Position numbers and translations under genes: made by a program. The notes under the pieces were generated by a model, which was given only the letters and a program-made list of their open reading frames with translations, did no database searches and was not told the DNA's origin. 64,000 nucleotides of DNA from JABDKH01 sp963768565 (GTDB taxonomy: Bacteria; Bacteroidota; Rhodothermia; Rhodothermales; JABDKH01): contig CAVYIO010000022.1 of NCBI GenBank assembly GCA_963768565.1, forward strand, positions 1 through 64,000, written 5' to 3'. Shown in pieces: positions 17,746 through 29,000 of this stretch. Each line of letters begins with the position of its first letter. Positions within the stretch are counted from its first letter, which is position 1.

Positions 17746-20700
17746 TTACTTCCCTTTGCTCTTCTTCTTTCCGCCCTTCTTCCCGTGCTTGCTGTCCTTC
17801 TTCTTTTTCTTCTTGTCTTTCTTTTTGGACTTCTTCTTCGACTTCTTGTCCTTCCGGCTTCTTGTTCGCCAGGTGCAGCGAGTGGCAACGCTGTGAGTTC
17901 GCGCGACTCACTCATCTCGACCTGCTCTGACGTGACCGCGTCCGTCTCATCGCTTGCCGACTGTGCAGCCTTGAGTCGCGAAGTCTTCTCGACGATGCTG
18001 CCCTCTCCATTCGTCGGAGGCGGCGCACCACCATTTGAGGAACGTGTTGGCCGCGGCGTGACACGGCGATGCGGTGTTGTCGAACGAGGTGAGCGGGACG
18101 GAGTCGTGGAGATTGACGGGGGAGTAGAGGCTCCACCTATCTCATCAACGGCTTCTACGCCTTCCCAGTGATCCGGTACACCCTGGATCATGAACTGGGC
18201 CGATCGTCGCAGATAAAGATCTGCGGTCTTGTCGTCCGGGTTCGTGTCGATCACCTTCTTGAAACAAACTGATGCGGTCGTAAACTCGCGCGCGAAATAG
18301 CAATCGAGTCCTTCTTCGAAGTCATCCTTCGTGTCGAGTTTGAGGTCAATCATGTAGTCGGGATCACCGTCGTAGATCTCGAATACGGCGACGTGCTCAT
18401 TCTTTCCCTTCACCTGCACCTTGCCCAGAAATCGCTGGTGGTACGTGTTGTCAGCTGGCAGGCGACTCAACGTCTCTTCGCTTACAACGAGTGATGCTCC
18501 GTAGAGCTTGCTCAGGCCCTCAATTCGATTAGCGAGGTTGACGGCATCGGAGAAAATGTCTCCCTGGGCCCTCTCGCTTTCGCCGACGATTCCCAGCATC
18601 AGGCTGCCGGAGTGGAGGCCTATGCCGATCTCGATGGGCAGGTCACCCTGGCTCTTCCGCACCGCGTTGATCTCGGACAACATCTTCAGCGTATCTATCG
18701 ATGCCTTGACGGATTCCTCGGCCTGCTCGGGGAACAGCGCCATGATGGCGTCCCCGGTGTATCGGTCAATGAAGCCCCCATGATCCCGAATAACCGGACT
18801 TACCTGGGCGAGATAGGCGTTGATGAATTCGAAGTTCTCCTCGGGCGTCATCTTTTCCGAGAGCGTCGTGAATCTCCGGATATCGGACACAAAGATGGTC
18901 ATCTCCTTCTGCACCATATCACCGAGTTTGACGTCGATGATACTCTCGCGATTCAGGTAGCGCAGGAACTCACGCGGTACGAATCGGCCATACGCCTCAT
19001 TGATCTTCTGAAGATTAAGTTGTGTCTTAATTCGTGCCAGTAACTCGCTCTTGGCGATGGGTTTAGTGATATAGTCATTTGCTCCGGACGAAAGTCCTTC
19101 GACCAGATCCGACACCTGATTCTTGGCCGTCACCATGATGACAGGCAGTTCGCTGGGCAGGTATGTTTCCCTGATCTTGTTGCATACCTCGAAGCCTGAC
19201 ATTCTTGGCATCATCACGTCGAGAAGTACGAGATCAAATTTGTCGCCATTCGACAATTCTCGCAGTGCCTCCGCACCGTTCATGGCCTGGGTTACGTTGT
19301 AGTTCGCCATCGAAAGCTGATTAACCATCACCTGCTGGTTGATCGGCTCATCGTCCACGACGAGTACCCGGAATTCCTCGCCATCCGCCGCGACGGACAC
19401 TTCAGACTCGACTTCGCCACCTTCGCCCGACTCAACCACGCCTGCATCTGCGATACGCTTCAGATACTCAGCACCTTCGAGTTCGTCAGCCTCACCATCT
19501 GCGAGCGGCAGGGTAAAGAAAAACGTTGAACCTGCTTCCGGCGTGGAATCGACTCCAATCTCTCCTCCGTGAAGTTCTACCAGCTGTCGGGTTACCGCCA
19601 ATCCCAGGCCTGTACCTCCGTATTCGCGGGCCGTCGAGGCGTCGACCTGCTCGAACGACTGGAAGATGGCTTCCTGTTTGTCAGTGGGAATACCAATTCC
19701 GGTGTCCGAAACGCAGATCTTGACGAATTCACCTTCTACGCTGCCCGTAAAGCGTTACCGACCCTTCGGGCGTGAACTTTATCCCGTTGCCGACGAGATT
19801 GTATAACACCTGCTGGAGACGGTTCTCGTCTGCCAGGGCAGGGGGCAGGTCTCTCGGGATTGCGTTCTTCAGAATGAGCGGCTTCTTCTGTATCAGCGGC
19901 TCGCTAACTCGAAGGACGATATCGCCGAGCACGCTCATGTCTACGGCTTTCAACTGTAGTTCGAGATCGTGCTCCTTAAGCTTCGAAAAATCGAGAATGT
20001 CATTGACGAGATTTGCGAGTCTCTTGCCGGATGCAACAATGAGTCCGATGTTGCTCATTGCCTTCGGACTCAGGACCCCGGCGACGCCATCAATCATCGA
20101 CTCTGCGATACCGATGATTCCGTTGAGAGGTGTACGCAGTTCGTGGGATGTGTTTGCGAGAAACTCGTCTTTGAGCCTGTCAATTCGGCGGAGCCGCTCG
20201 TTGATCTTGCGCTCCTTGGCCAACTGCTCGGCCTGGATCCGCGTCTTGTGCTGGATGTACCCGTAGATGGCACCGCCCGCAAGAATCAGGTAGATGGCGA
20301 AAGCCCACCACCGAAGAAACCACGCCGGCATCACGGAGATCGTGCTTCGAACCGGAAAGTTTGACGCCACGCCGTGATTGTTAGTGGCGACAAGCTCGAA
20401 CGTGTAGTCTCGGGAGAACAGCCATGCCGGCAGGTTGGTGTACCGAATACGATGGTCGGCAGTCGAACTCGACCAGTCCTCGTCGTATCCAACCAGTCGC
20501 GTGCGGTACTTGACCTGCCGTTCGTTGGCGAAGCTGAGCGCCGCATACTCCAGGACCAGCTCATTGTTACCCCAGTTGTTCTCACGATATGCAATCCTCG
20601 TGATTCTCGGTGTCGGCGCAACCGAATTCGGACCATCGAGGACAGGACTGTAGACCGTCAGTCCGTTCGCGGTGCCATAGTAGACTTTTTCACTTTCGTC

Positions 20701-22779
20701 AACGAAGACCGAGCCGTAGTACCATACTTCATTGTCAATAAGTCCATCTTGCTTCGTCACGGTGCGGACTACCTGGTGGGTTTCCGGATCGACTTCCGCC
20801 AGACCCGCGTTCGTGCCCACCCACAGATTACTTGTGGTTGGCGACACGGCAATGCTCAGGGCATTACTTGCCGGCAAGCCGCTGCCAACGTCGATCTTCG
20901 CGGTCACGGCTACTGGATCGTGACTCAGGGAGTACAGCCCCCCAGCTGTGCCAACCCACATTTCGCCCGCATCGTTGACCATCGATTCGATCTTTGATAC
21001 CGGCCCGTCTTCCCAGATTGGTTCGAAGATATCTCCGAGTACTTCGTCACCGAATGCGCGTGTGCCACGTCCAAGAGAAACAGCCATGGGCCGGCGTTCC
21101 ATGCTCTCGACACTGGCCACCGTCAAAGGCGCGCGAGATCTGTACAAGCCGTGATCGCGTGTGCCGACCCAGAGGCGTCCCTCATCGTCAAAGGCGACGG
21201 CGTGATAGTACGTTGCAGGAAGACCTGATGAGGCGCGGAATGTGAACCACCGATCATCCAGCAGCAGGTAGATGCTCCGATAACCTTGAAACCAGATCGT
21301 CTCAATCGTGCGCTGGCCGTCCGAATCGAGCGGCATCCGAAGTCGTACGGCTGACAGAATCGTGGTGCGCCGATACCCTCCGACATCGACACCGACTCCA
21401 TTGATGGCGATCCTGGATGACTCCGGTGCACGGGGAAGGCGCGGCGTACCCGGGAGCCTGATTCCGTTGATGCCCTCGTACGCGCCTAGCCACACTCGGC
21501 CAAACGCATCGGTGACAATGGCGTTTATCTGACTGTGGCGGAGTCCGTCTTCAGCGAGAAAATGTTCAGAAGACCCGTCTTCGCGAATACAGGCAAGGCC
21601 GCCAAACGTGCCCACCCAGAGAGAGCACCCAACGCGATCGTTCGGTTTGCCCGGAATCACGGACGTGACCTGAGCGGCTGGAAGTACAGGAGCCTCTCCA
21701 ACTTGCGACAGCGCGCTGTAATTCAGGAACGCGTCGAAGTTGGCACGCAGTTTTGACGCGCCCCCGGACTGAGCAAACCAGCGATTACCCTCCCGGTCGG
21801 TCATGATGTCGTTTATCGCGTCGGATCGGAGTCCGTTGCGACGACTGTACGTTCTCACTACCGAACCGGAACGATCCAGGCGGATAACGCCCGAACTCGA
21901 CGTCGCCACCCACATTCCGTCCGGCGACCAGTTGAAGTCTGTGATATCCCCTTCGTATCCAGACAGGACAGGCTCAAACCTGATGTTTGGAGCTTCTTCA
22001 GCCAGGCGCCAGACCGCTCCGGTCTTGGTCCCGATCCAGAGTGTACTGTCGGGAGCGTCGTACAGCACGTTGATCGGATCGGCGGAGGGAGCGGGAATAA
22101 TGGTATACTCGTCCGCGCTATCTGCAAATCGAAGAAAGAAACTCCTGTTCAGCCTCGACACCGCTGCCCAGACCGAACCGTTTCGCCGCGTTTCGACGGC
22201 ATACACAATGAGATTTGGTTCGTCCGGCTGAATGGATGTGGATATCGTATCTGCGACGGCGGAGCCATTGTCGCCGATTGAATACCGAACGATGCCGTTG
22301 GCGCTCGTGCCTGCCCAGATGCGGCCTATACCATCGACCGAAAAGGCCACCTGCGAGACCGACACGTCAAGCAGTTCGGTGTCACCGATCGTTGTAGTGA
22401 ATTGGATCCGTTCATTGGGTCCATATTCCCCCAGTGGTTTGGTTGACACCGACAGCCCCCCGTCGGACGCAACCCACAGACGTCCGAGGCGATCCTCTGT
22501 GACGGTCCGGACGCTCAGGTCGCGGAGTCCGTCGGCGGTGGTGTACACCTCGGCGGTATGACCATCGTACCGGACGAGTCCGGACGAGAACACCGTCATC
22601 CAGATGAAGCCGAGTCGGTCCTGGTCGACGTCGATGACATCTGCCGACGGGAGGGGAGCGATCTCGTTGTCAGGTGTGTAGTGGGTGAAGGGGAGCAGCT
22701 GCCCTGTCGCGGGAAGACACACGAACGACGTCAGTGCCAGGAGCACCCTGATGCGGATATGAAGGCTCGCGGAACTCAT
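17746..22779 (-). CDS. Giant sensor: beta-propeller, histidine kinase, receiver, nucleotide cyclase (frame interrupted)
   Basis: About 1677 residues if two frame breaks are corrected. Order: signal peptide; periplasmic two-component propeller repeats (LGFIWMTVFSSGLVRYDG, RLWVASDGGLS and others); Y_Y_Y domain; a membrane segment near WWAFAIYLILAGGAIYG; HisKA (NTSHELRTPLNGIIG); ATPase; receiver (LVLLDVMMPRMSGFEV); class III cyclase (FVSDIRRFTTLSEKM, IDRYTGDAIMALF, SDAVNLANRIEGL); then a Pro/Ser/Thr-rich tail. A +1 break at about 19739 separates the ATPase N-box from its G-boxes, so this must be one gene. The cyclase keeps both metal Asp residues and the Asn/Arg pair, so it looks active. A second break near 17870 decides the tail: read directly it stops at 17733; corrected it ends at 17746 with a Lys-rich run. 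Confidence 0.87.
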
Positions 22780-23066
22780 GTACGTGTCAAGCAGCCCTGC
22801 CTGGTCCTGAATCGACTAATATCAGCTGGCGAGATGTCAGCCACCTCCTGTATACGTGCATCCCTGAGATTGTGACGGCGGCGATTTGTCACCCTGACGT
22901 AGATACAGTTCGAAACGACGCGAAATCGAGGTTTTGCGTTTCAATGTAAGTCGGGCGTACGATCAGTTTGACATGCGGGCCATGTTCGCTGGGGGAAAGT
23001 CGGCGTTGACAGGAATTCGACCGGCCACATCGCACTCAGAAGTCACGCGGCGCACCTCAAACAGGA
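22780..23066. other. Intergenic region upstream of the giant sensor
   Basis: No gene is supported on either strand. It holds the 5' flank of the sensor gene and, at its far end, the terminator of the lipoprotein gene. The segment GGGCGTACGATC near 22955 also occurs in the terminator stem, so part of it may be a duplicated hairpin arm. Confidence 0.5.
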
Positions 23067-23102
23067 GGGCCGGACGCACGATCAAAATCGTACGCCCGGC
23101 CC
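23067..23102 (-). terminator. Strong hairpin, probable terminator of the lipoprotein gene
   Basis: Two 16-base arms (23067-23082 and 23087-23102) flank a four-base loop; 14 of 16 positions are Watson-Crick pairs and the other two are G-T type. It begins 28 bases past the lipoprotein stop in the direction of transcription. The following bases on that strand, TCCTGTTTG, are only moderately T-rich. Confidence 0.75.
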
Positions 23103-23129
23103 TGTCCGAGTCTATCAAAGTCGTTTGCT

Positions 23130-25312
23130 CTACTCGAAGCCAGTTCCTCCGCCTCCACCGCCGCCGCCGTTGTAGGACGAGAGCATTGACTCCTCCCCCC
23201 TGTACGCGGAACTAGCCTTCCCCTGTGCCTCGGGTCCAAAGAGTTCTCGTCCGATGAAGTCCTCCATATAGCGAAGCATATTCTCGGGAATCGGTCCGTC
23301 TTCAAGTCCATTCGGATTCACCACGAGACCCAGGTACTCGGTGTGGAAATTCAACTCTGCTGCCAGCAGCTGCCAGTACAGCTTGGTGAGCGGGTCTACG
23401 TTGTTTCTTCCCCCGGCTAACGGTTTGCTTAGAGCGTCCGCCACATCGCATGAACCCGCGAACGGATTGCGCGGCACGTTCGGGTACAGGAAGTTGTTCA
23501 GTGCGTCGATGAGGAACTGTACCGAGACCCCCTGCACCGCTTTGAATCGGTCCTTGTACTGAATCACATAGTTCGCATCGTCATTTGCTCGACAGGCAGC
23601 GTCAAACTTGTGCAACCACTCGGTGACACCGAGAGAGAAAATGCTGTAGTTGGGGTCGTTGGCAAACGCGTTCGCGTAGGCACCGGTTATGGCAAGCCAG
23701 GCAAAATCAACCTGCTCAGCGTCTGGACCCACGATCACTTCGAGTTGAGCACCGCCCTCGGCCAGTCGTGCATCCGTACCGGTGTACTCGTAAAAGATAT
23801 GCAGATCCTCGTTGAAGTCGGCCTCGTTTAGACTCGTCACATCCGGAACCGAGACAACGTAATCGCCAGCGGGAACATCGCTAAAGACGTAGGCACCAAA
23901 CTCATCCGTACTGATCGCGCATGACGGATCGCACGTACCGCCGGAGACCTCTGGAATCAGCTCGACGGTGACGTTCGGAATGCCGGCATAACGAAATCTC
24001 GTCGCCTGTTCCCGGTGTCGAGTTCCTGGGATCAACCGTTACCCGTCCCGATATCGTGAATACGTTCGGCTCAAATCCGATATCGTTGGAGCAGGAGTTG
24101 CCGTCGCCACAGCCCGCGTCAGTCGAACCGCCGACTCGCACGCCGCTGATTACCGCAGACCCGTCCGCCAGCGTTTCCACCCCTGAAAGTGGAATGAAGG
24201 CTTCATACAGAGCCGAGTTTGCTCCCTTTGGAATTCGAATCTGGTATGATTCGTACCCCGAAGGATTGCCGAAGACATTCAACAGCTCATAATCGCCGCT
24301 TGCCCATCGAGACGGCATCGGCTTTCTTGGACGAGCCTTGCCAGACTTCAATATTTACACCTGCAAGTCCTACGGGGTCGACTTCACCATCGACAGCGAA
24401 GATGTTTCCGAGGATATCGTACTTGTCGAGTCCAACAGGCGCAAACGTCGACGACTCTATTGCCACCACAACTTCGTCTGTCGGAATTGTCGTCGTTAGC
24501 CACAGGTCAGTTACGCTGGATGGAACGTCAAGCGTGTAGTTTCCTGGCAAGACCCCCTCGAACAAAAGTTCGCCGCCTCCGGCACTGGTCTCGATTGCAA
24601 CTACTTCGTTGTCAGGATCCGCCGGTGCGTCACCCTCGTTGTTGGCGTCGCGCAATGTGACCGTAATTCCATCAATCCCTGACTCGTTGGGAAGCTGTTG
24701 TGTGGCGCTTCGATTGTCGTCGAAGAAAACGCTAGCATCGATCGTCGTCGTGTTCATGCACGGCAGGAGAATGGTGCCTTCGAACTTCTCGTTTCCAGAA
24801 GTCTTGATTTCGGCTGTCCCATACCCGATCCAGCGACCCTGACCGGCCGGATACTGGCCCACAAAAACATAGGGACCACCCTGGCCTTCACTCGGGTGCC
24901 ACTGGACATCAAACGTGGTGCTGGAATTTGAGTTGAAGCCGTCGTCATTGGAGAAGAACCCATCTTCGGCGCACTCATCCAGGGTGATAGCAAAGTGATT
25001 GATCTTGTCGTCCTTTCGCCGCCGGCCGGTATACTCTACTGTCCATCTGTAGACATCGAGCTTGTCCCCGAAATATGTGCCATCGGGAATGTCGAGAGTG
25101 ACCATGTAGTCACCGAGCTTCGTATTCGCGCCGTTGTAGTCATTGTATTCCTTGGCCAGTCCGGTACGGGAGGTTGGAGTGAACGGCGATCCGGACAGTT
25201 CCGCAGCCGTGTCGTCGGCTCCGGTGATGGGTGGCTCGTACGAATCACATCCGTAGAGCATAAAGGCGACGAGCAGGGCCGCGACGGGTGCGGCGATGGT
25301 GTTCTTTTTCAT
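23130..25312 (-). CDS. Large surface lipoprotein with SdrD-like repeat domains (frame interrupted twice)
   Basis: About 726 residues after removing two extra bases, near 24298 and 24001. It starts with a lipoprotein signal peptide (VAALLVAFMLYGCDS, lipobox Cys at residue 22). The middle has at least two Ig-like SdrD_B-type modules (SGIDGITVTLRDANNEG...LPGNYTLDVP and AGIPNVTVELIPEVSGG...VPAGDYVVSVPD). The C-terminal ~200 residues are helical and cysteine-poor, and end with SSYNGGGGGGGGTGFE. I do not recognise the C-terminal domain. It ends at a strong terminator and is divergent from the Ser/Thr kinase gene. It is probably an envelope-attached structural or adhesive protein; that is inference. 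Confidence 0.75.
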
Positions 25313-25471
25313 TGCTGTGCGACGATCAAATAGGTGAGTCCGGGTTACGTAATATCTGGCGAAAGGGGGAACTGCAGCCTTTTCGCGCCCTGGACGAATT
25401 CAGCGGTCGACGGATTGCGGATCATTATCAAATACAGAGTACAAAAGCAACCGAGCCGAGTCGGCAGTAAA

Positions 25472-25512
25472 TGTAGGGGATTCTCCCATAATGTGTAGGG
25501 GCTAGGCCTACA
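25472..25512. promoter_or_regulatory. Repeated TGTAGGGG boxes and palindrome upstream of the kinase
   Basis: The octamer TGTAGGGG occurs at 25472-25479 and 25494-25501, exactly 22 bases apart, about two helical turns. The second copy is the left arm of an inverted repeat TGTAGG...CCTACA (25494-25512). Located 60-100 bases upstream of the kinase start and in the divergent promoter region of the lipoprotein gene. The pattern suggests binding by a dimeric regulator; none is identified. Confidence 0.45.
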
Positions 25513-25572
25513 AAAATTAGTGTACATTAGGCTTTTCACGTCCGTTATCCACTATTCCCGCACGCATTAGCC

Positions 25573-27838
25573 ATGATCGGCCGGACTGTTTCCCACTACC
25601 GAATAGTCAATCAACTGGGAGCCGGCGGTATGGGTGTTGTGTACTTGGCCGAGGATACGCGGCTTGGGCGCAAAGTGGCGATCAAGTTTCTGCTATCTGG
25701 CCCGGAAATCACCGACGAGATTCGGGAGCGATTTGTTACGGAGGCGAAGGCTGCAGCAGCTTTGAACCATCCCAATATTGCCACGGTGCATGGGATCGGT
25801 GAAGACGGTGACGACACGTTTATCATTATGGAGTTTGTCCAGGGTGAAGAGCTCAAGGACTGGGTCCAGGACGGACGGGTCGATGTCGACACGGCGTACG
25901 AGCTCGCTCTTCAGATCGCAGAGGGTCTTCGCGCGGCCCACGATGAAGGGATTGTTCATCGTGATATCAAGAGCGCGAACATCATGGTGTTGCCGGACGG
26001 GCGCGCCAAGATTCTCGACTTCGGCCTGGCCAGGATGGACGGCGGTGCGATGGTCACGACAGCGGGCATTTCGATGGGTACGATTGCGTATATGTCGCCG
26101 GAGCAGGCGAGGGGAGAGCCCGTCGATCAGCGTACCGATATCTGGGCTTTTGGCGTCGTCCTGTACGAGATGCTGACGGGCCGAATGCCGTTTCCCGGTG
26201 CGTACGAGCAATCCGTTATGTACGCGATCTTTAACGAGGAGCCGGCGCCCCTCACCGAGCTTGAACAGGCGGTCGGTGAAGCGTTCGCGCCAATTGTACA
26301 AAAGCTTCTGTCGAAGGAGGTGAACCTCCGATACGGCAGCATGCAGGAGGTTATCAACGACCTCAAGGCGCTTCGCGGAGGCGAGCCGGCGCCGGTCACA
26401 AAGTCTGTGATCGCGCCAGCACCGATCCAGATTCCGTCACAGCCGTCGATAGCCGTGATGCCGTTCTCCGATATGAGCCGGGAGAAGGACCAGGAGTACT
26501 TTTGCGATGGAATAACGGAGGAGTTGATCGACGTCCTGTCGCACGTCGAAACGTGGCGCGTGGTCGCACGCACTTCCACGTTTTCGTTCAAAGGCCAGGA
26601 CGTCGATGTGCGAGACGTTGGCCAGAGGCTTTCCGCGTCGCACGTGCTGGAGGGCAGTCTCCGGAAGTCCGGGCCGCGGGTGCGCATTACGACCCGCCTG
26701 ACGGGCGTATCCGACGGCTACCAGCTCTGGTCCGACAAGTACGATGGTCAGCTTGACGACATCTTTGACATACAGGATCGAATTGCCGGCGCGGTTCTCA
26801 AGAAGCTGAAGGGGAGTCTTCCCGACGCGGAAGACTCCGTGGAGGGCATGCCGCTCGTGAAGCGATCGACGGATGACATGGAGGCATACAACCTGTACCT
26901 CCAGGCTCGCTTCCACATGAACAAGCGGTCAGAAGGTGATCTGAAGGCGGCCGTCGAATTGTGCGAGCAGGCGATCGAGATGGACGCTGGGTTTGCGCCG
27001 CCGTACGCAGGAATGGCGGACGCGCTCGTGTTGCTCGCTGTTCAGGGTGGAGTGAAGCCGTCGGAGGCGATTCCCAAAGCGAAGACGGCGGCTCAGAAAG
27101 CGATCTCTTTGGACGAATCGTTAGCGGAGGCGCACACGTCCCTGGGTACGATACTGGCGGCTTTCGAGTGGAATCAGGAGGCAGCGGAACAGCTCGTTTA
27201 AACGAGCAATTGAGCTTAACCCGAGCTACGCCACGGGGCACCAGTGGTACGGACTGTGGTGTCTCATGCCCCAGCAACGCTTTGAAGAGTGCCTCGCGCA
27301 ATTCCGAACAGCAATCGAATTGGACCCGTTGTCGCAGGTGCTGGGTGCCGGACTCGGATGGATGCTGTATCTGGCGCGATCGTACGACGATGCGGAAACT
27401 CAACTGCGGCGAACGCTCGAGGCGAATTCCGACTTCGTGATGGCGCATGACCTGCTTGGTCAGACGCTGGCGCAGCAGGACCGTTTGGACGAGGCCATCG
27501 CGGAGCTCGAAACGTCGGTCTTACTGTCCGGGCGCAGAAGCCTGAGTGTTTCGATGCTGGCATACCTTTATGGGTTGGCCGAAAGAGATGCGGAGTCATT
27601 CGTGCTCGGGAAGGAACTGGAATTGGCTATGAGCCTGGGCTACGTATCTCCTTACGATATGGCCCTGGTGCATTGCGGCCTCGGCAATGACGAGGAAGCA
27701 ATCGATTTCCTCGAGCAAGCACTTGACCAGCGAAATCCATGGCTGCTGTTGATCGGGGTTGAGCCTATGTGGGATCGGATGCGAGGCACTCCGGGATTTG
27801 ACGACGTGGTACGAGCGGTGGGATTGGAGTGGTCGTGA
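25573..27838 (+). CDS. Ser/Thr protein kinase with TolB-like and TPR domains (frame interrupted)
   Basis: About 754 residues after correction. The kinase domain (residues 1-270) has the G-loop GAGGMGVVYLAE, Lys38, the HRD motif IVHRDIKSANIM with Asp131, and DFG at 149-151, so it should be active. A linker leads to a TolB/CadC-like segment (IAVMPFSDMSREKDQEYFCDGITEELI...) and then several tetratricopeptide repeats to the end. A stop at 27199-27201 interrupts the TPRs; removing one base at 27195-27199 restores ...EQL-F-KRAIELNPSYATGHQW. No transmembrane segment is evident. This kinase-TolB-TPR arrangement is common in Rhodothermales and Acidobacteria. Targets are unknown. Confidence 0.88.
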
Positions 27839-27850
27839 TTGTGTGGATGA

Positions 27851-28817
27851 TCACGTCTTCTTGATGTTGATGAAGTCGGCCGCACTGTCTCGAAGTCGAT
27901 CCCGCTGATGGATGTAGACCATGGTAGTTTCGATCTTCTTGTGGCGGGCGTGGTCCTGCACCTGCTGTAGTGTGGCGCCATTCTCGATCGCCAGAGTGCA
28001 GCCGGTATGCCTGAGCGTGTGAGCACCGATCTCGACGGACAGGCCGCCGCGCACCGCGCAGTTTCGAACGATGCGATAGATTGATTCCGGAGTAAGGCGA
28101 TTGCCGCGACTGTTGTTCGACAACGACCGCCACACGGGACCACTCGCGTAGCCGTATTCACGCCGGACGCCGTCTATCTCCTCGACAACGTGGTCGGGGA
28201 TCTTTACGTATTGGTCCGCACCGCCCTTCGCTTCGGGGATGTCCAGCACCCAGTAGCGCCCGAGAGGTCGCACGTGCTCGAAATCCATATACGAGGTTTC
28301 CGATCTCCGCAGGACGCAATAGAGCATCGTCGAGAATCAAGGCGCGATTACGAACGGACGCTTTGCCCATGTCACTGGCGGCAACAACGAGTCGCTCCGA
28401 CTGAGCTGCCGTGAGGACTACAATCGTTTGTTCACGACGGTTGACCGATCGGACGCGCCTGATGAGCTGCTTGTTGGCCGGATTGCGATCCACTAGCTCG
28501 AGTGCCTCCAGCCAGTCGAAGAAACCTCTTACCGCCGAGATGCGTCGTCGAATAGTCGACGCCTTAATGCCACGCTGCTCAAGCTCAGCGATGTGTTCGT
28601 TGACGTGCATGAAGGTTGCGCGGCCGGCCAGGCCGAGGTCAACCTCGGCCGTCCCAAAGAACTGGGACAAATCATTCCTGTAGGCTCGGCGGGTCTGGGG
28701 TCGGTCAAAGCGATGGAGATATGCAACCAGGAGGTTGACTCCGGGACGTGCCAGGTCGACATCGACTATGCCGGTGGGCGGAACGACAATGGGAATCTGT
28801 GACGACGAATCAGCCAT
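27851..28817 (-). CDS. XerC/XerD-like tyrosine recombinase (frame interrupted)
   Basis: About 321 residues after correction. The N-terminal SAM-like core-binding domain (VNLLVAYLHRFDRPQTRRAYRNDL...STIRRRISAVRGFFDW) and the catalytic domain are in different frames. Removing one base at about 28331 joins RALIL to TMLYCVLRRSETSYMDF. Catalytic residues are present: Arg in LRRSE, His-Leu-Arg in IGAHTLRHTGCTLA, a second His in VQDHARHKKIETTMVY, and the nucleophile Tyr of VYIHQ. Its last base is 13 bases from the convergent kinase stop. There is no cargo or flanking repeat to suggest a mobile element, so chromosome-dimer resolution or a solitary integrase remains open. Confidence 0.85.
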
Positions 28818-29000
28818 ATTTGCAACATCCGATAAGAACAGTTATCAGACGTAGGATAGCTGTCCAGGAGCACAATATCCACCCCAGCGGCTGCCTAGAT
28901 GGCCGAATTCGTCGCAGCAAAGCTCCGATTTTGCCCAATCCACTCCGTAAACACCAGGTCACACTGCTCCGCAAACGAGCGGAAGTAGTCGCGCGCGTCA
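28818..29000. other. Gap between hisIE and the recombinase; open reading tail
   Basis: No complete gene. In the frame next to that of hisIE, the minus strand stays open to a stop at 28895 with protein-like sequence (ARDYFRSFAEQCDLVFTEW). This could be an extension of hisIE hidden by another +1 indel, or chance; the hisIE product already has a normal end. Confidence 0.3.

Noticed and set aside
17733..22779. Reading the sensor as two genes, a histidine kinase and a separate receiver-cyclase protein
   Set aside because: The break falls inside the ATPase domain, between its N-box and G-boxes, so neither half would be a working protein; a one-base fix joins them.
25313..25471. Small gene or riboswitch in the leader between lipoprotein and kinase
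   Set aside because: No start codon with plausible coding content and no recognisable aptamer; the region fits divergent promoters.
27851..28817. Recombinase as integrase of a mobile island carrying the kinase or lipoprotein
   Set aside because: No flanking direct repeats, tRNA target, transfer genes or change in character of neighbouring genes was visible.
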